In this document: piece by piece, positions 34,626 to 36,189 of the stretch | How the letters are laid out: every line of letters starts with the position of its first letter | How positions within the stretch are numbered: the stretch's first letter is position 1 | NCBI RefSeq assembly: GCF_003112455.1 | Contig: NZ_BDQX01000281.1 | Coordinates: forward strand, 155,278 to 191,466 | From: Paenibacillus agaridevorans | Lineage (GTDB): Bacteria; Bacillota; Bacilli; Paenibacillales; Paenibacillaceae | DNA length: 36,189 bases | Direction: 5' to 3' | Made by a program: the position numbers and the translations under genes | Notes under the pieces: model-generated | What the model was told of the DNA's origin: nothing | Seen by the model: only the letters and a program-made list of their open reading frames with translations | Database searches by the model: none

Positions 34626-34664
34626 ATAGATTCACCTCATACAGTAATAATGAGGTGAATCTAT
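34626..34664 (+). promoter_or_regulatory. Perfect 15-bp hairpin that buries the ribosome binding site of the YheC/D-like gene
   Basis: ATAGATTCACCTCAT (34626-34640) and ATGAGGTGAATCTAT (34650-34664) are perfectly complementary, with a 9-nt loop. The 3' arm contains the ribosome site GAGGTGA (34652-34658) and its last base is the first base of the TTG start codon (34664). No T-run follows, so it is a poor terminator. The loop region reads CATACAGT (34638-34645), which equals the SigE -10 consensus CATACANT, but no convincing -35 box was found. Confidence 0.7.
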
Positions 34665-35443
34665 TGTCTGTTAAGAGATATGCTAGTCGTAGAATCAGGG
34701 GCAAACTTAAAGTATGCCGATATCTGGAGAACAATAGCGCGACCCGGCGCATGGTACCCGATACGGAATCGTATAGTCTTGCGAATATGCGCAAACTGGC
34801 CAAACGCTATAACTCCTTGTATATCAAGCCGGATGTAGGTTCGCTTGGAATCGGGATATCTAAGCTCTCGCGGCAGAACGGCGGTTACCTGCTAAAGGAA
34901 ACGTCGAGCAAGTCGCAGAGGTCGAGAAGCTTTGGGACGCTGGAAGCCGCTTACCGCCATCTAAAGGCAAAAGGGCGCGGCAAGCTGATCGTCCAGCAGG
35001 CAATCAAGCTGGATAAAGTGGATGGCAAGCCGTACGATATACGTGCGATGGTGCAGCGGAAGCCGGGAGGCGCATGGACATGTACCGGCTTTATCGTGAA
35101 AGTGGGCGGCAAAGGCATGATCGTCACCAACTATTATCAAGGCGGCGCTGTCTGGAAGCTTCGGAAGCTTCACAGGAGGCTTGGGCTGAATGCGCAGGAG
35201 AGCAACTATCGGGAAGAGCAATTGCGCTCCGAGGCGATCACGATCGCAAAGACGTTAAGCGCGAGACAATCCGGCATGCGGGAGATGGGCATCGATTTCG
35301 CAAGAGATCGCGGCGGAAAGTTGTGGATACTGGAGGTCAACTCCAACCATCCGCAGTTCCACCCTTTTAAGGCGATCGACCGAACGGCCTACGATCGAAT
35401 AAAGGAATATGCCGCATCATACGGCAGATATGACGCCAAGTGA
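34664..35443 (+). CDS. YheC/YheD-family ATP-grasp protein (spore-coat-associated type)
   Basis: ATP-grasp enzymes join an acid to an amine or thiol using ATP; B. subtilis YheC and YheD are spore-coat-associated and YheD localises to the forespore surface. The 259-aa product begins SVKRYASRRIRGKLKVC. It then shows the family blocks YIKPDVGSLGIGISKL (lysine and glycine-rich ATP loop), LIVQQAIKLDKVDGKPYDIRAMVQ (Gln/Asp/Arg), GMIVTNYYQGGA and the metal-binding end LWILEVNSNHPQFHPF. The ATP site looks intact. TTG 34664 is preferred because GAGGTG lies 6 nt upstream; GTG 34655 is in frame but has no site. Shorter than YheC/YheD, lacking their N-terminal region. The substrate is unknown. Confidence 0.85.
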   Translation: MSVKRYASRRIRGKLKVCRYLENNSATRRMVPDTESYSLANMRKLAKRYNSLYIKPDVGSLGIGISKLSRQNGGYLLKETSSKSQRSRSFGTLEAAYRHLKAKGRGKLIVQQAIKLDKVDGKPYDIRAMVQRKPGGAWTCTGFIVKVGGKGMIVTNYYQGGAVWKLRKLHRRLGLNAQESNYREEQLRSEAITIAKTLSARQSGMREMGIDFARDRGGKLWILEVNSNHPQFHPFKAIDRTAYDRIKEYAASYGRYDAK

Positions 35444-35455
35444 ATATAAGCTGAC

Positions 35456-35484
35456 AACCGCGGACCTGGAGGTTCGCGGTTTTT
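35456..35484 (+). terminator. Terminator after the YheC/D-like gene
   Basis: AACCGCG (35456-35462) pairs with CGCGGTT (35475-35481), with an inner ACC/GGT, followed by TTTTT. Confidence 0.88.
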
Positions 35485-35505
35485 ATATTGCCAGGAAAAT
35501 AAGAG

Positions 35506-35534
35506 TTGATAAACTAACGTCATTAGTTTATTGT
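35506..35534 (+). promoter_or_regulatory. Promoter of the final MBL-fold gene
   Basis: TTGATA (35506-35511), 17-bp spacer, TATTGT (35529-35534). The spacer is almost exactly the first of the two palindromic operators. Confidence 0.6.
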
Positions 35535-35554
35535 TAAACTAATATCATTAGTTT
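35511..35554 (+). promoter_or_regulatory. Two tandem 19-bp palindromic operators (TetR-like)
   Basis: AAACTAACGTCATTAGTTT (35511-35529) and AAACTAATATCATTAGTTT (35536-35554) are palindromes with identical 7-bp arms, 25 bp centre to centre. The first fills the -35/-10 spacer, the second covers the expected transcription start. This design indicates tight repression by a dimeric regulator, most often TetR family for such arms. The regulator gene is not in the window. Confidence 0.75.
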
Positions 35555-35571
35555 TATTGGAGGGCAACCCT

Positions 35572-36189
35572 ATGAGAATAACTAAAGGAAACGGATTCGT
35601 ACAGCTGACTTACTTGCCTAACCTGTTCCCAGTGAATTGTTATCTGGTAGAGGAAGACGACGGATTTACACTAGTGGACGCAGCATTGCCGAACAATGCG
35701 AAGGCTATTCTTCATGCGGCGGATCAACTGGGTAAACCAATCAAACGTATTGTGCTCACTCATGCGCATGATGATCATGTCGGCGCGCTGGATGCGATCA
35801 AAGCGAGCGATGGAAACATCGACGTATATATATCAGAGAGGGATTCGCGTCTTCTGGCCGGAGACAGGTCGCTTGCGGCCGACGAACCTCAAACGCCAAT
35901 CCGGGGCGGCGTTCCGAAGGCCGTAAAGACAAGACCCGATGTGCTGCTGCAAGACGGCGACAAGATCGGGTCTCTGCTTGCAATAGCAGCAGGTGGACAT
36001 ACGCCGGGCTCCATGGCCTTTCTCGACGAACGAACGGGATTGCTTATCGCGGGAGACGCATTCCATACACGAGGCGGGGTAACGGTCACAAGCCGCATGC
36101 GATGGTCCTTCCCGTTTCCCGCTTTGGCAACTTGGAATGCCGAGGCTAGTCTTGCTTCCGCCAAGCGGCTTGCGGGTTGTAAACCCGCC
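35572..36189 (+). CDS. MBL-fold metallo-hydrolase (3' end outside window)
   Basis: The frame opened by ATG 35572 stays open for 206 codons to the window edge. GGAGGG lies 7 nt upstream. The protein has NLFPVNCYLVEEDDGFTLVD, the metal motif VLTHAHDDHVGALD (about 62-75), then GGHTPGSMAFLDE and LLIAGDAFH, the third and fourth ligand blocks of metallo-beta-lactamase-fold hydrolases. It has no signal peptide. It is transcribed from a promoter wrapped in two operators, so it is probably induced by a small molecule, possibly one that the enzyme destroys; this is inference. It resembles the MBL protein at 20976 only in the metal motifs. Confidence 0.88.
   Translation, partial: MRITKGNGFVQLTYLPNLFPVNCYLVEEDDGFTLVDAALPNNAKAILHAADQLGKPIKRIVLTHAHDDHVGALDAIKASDGNIDVYISERDSRLLAGDRSLAADEPQTPIRGGVPKAVKTRPDVLLQDGDKIGSLLAIAAGGHTPGSMAFLDERTGLLIAGDAFHTRGGVTVTSRMRWSFPFPALATWNAEASLASAKRLAGCKPA

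Noticed and set aside
1..36189. CRISPR arrays, transposases, integrases, phage genes, replication origins
   Set aside because: Searched for by eye on both strands; no regularly spaced repeats or hallmark genes were found.

Overview
The window looks like chromosomal core sequence from a spore-forming Firmicute of the Paenibacillaceae (Paenibacillus or Cohnella type). Reasons: moderately high GC for a Bacillus relative, strong GGAGG-type ribosome binding sites, frequent TTG and GTG starts, sporulation genes (kapB, sspH, cmpA, a YheC/YheD ATP-grasp gene), a copper-amine-oxidase-like stalk domain, SLH domains, and a structured intergenic repeat of a kind I associate with Paenibacillus. No phage, transposase, plasmid gene or CRISPR array was seen.

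Layout. 1-4533: an ACT-domain malic enzyme (cut by the window edge) and a UgtP-type glucolipid synthase on the minus strand, divergent from kapB, then a secreted SGNH esterase with a stalk domain on the minus strand. 4534-9535: a gltB (glutamate synthase large subunit) with a clear promoter, a ~180-nt leader containing a small ORF, and its own terminator; no gltD follows. 9653-11387: a two-gene ABC exporter. 11482-16920 (minus): a Wzy/O-antigen-ligase-like membrane protein and an SLH-domain surface protein, both more AT-rich than their surroundings, then an M23 peptidase paired with a bactofilin. 17111-18995: cardiolipin synthase, then a forespore-type promoter driving an unknown 65-aa acidic protein and sspH. 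19048-24761: small unknown gene, DedA-family flippase, the folded repeat, thioredoxin-like protein, MBL hydrolase and tex in one run, then a nitroreductase with its own operator. 24849-26804: cmpA and an unknown gene (minus), a SprT-like protein, and five tRNA genes (Asn, Ser | Glu, Lys, Leu) in two transcription units. As I recall it, this resembles the tex-cmpA-ydcK-trnS neighbourhood of B. subtilis, where trnS-leu2 is the ICEBs1 attachment site. 26911-30946: an unusual hybrid kinase with two complete kinase modules, overlapping a REC-SARP response regulator. 31133-34572: NfeD, a stomatin-like SPFH protein, HflK and HflC, i.e. three SPFH proteins in a row behind a possible ECF-sigma promoter. 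34664-35443: a YheC/D ATP-grasp gene whose ribosome binding site lies in a perfect 15-bp hairpin. 35572-end: an MBL hydrolase (cut by the edge) behind two tandem palindromic operators.

The themes are envelope building and surveillance (UgtP lipid, cardiolipin, DedA carrier recycling, SPFH/NfeD/HflKC membrane domains, bactofilin plus M23, SLH and glycan ligase) and sporulation. The least familiar items are the translational hairpin before the YheC/D gene, the double-kinase regulator, the unknown protein co-transcribed with sspH, and the leader of gltB.
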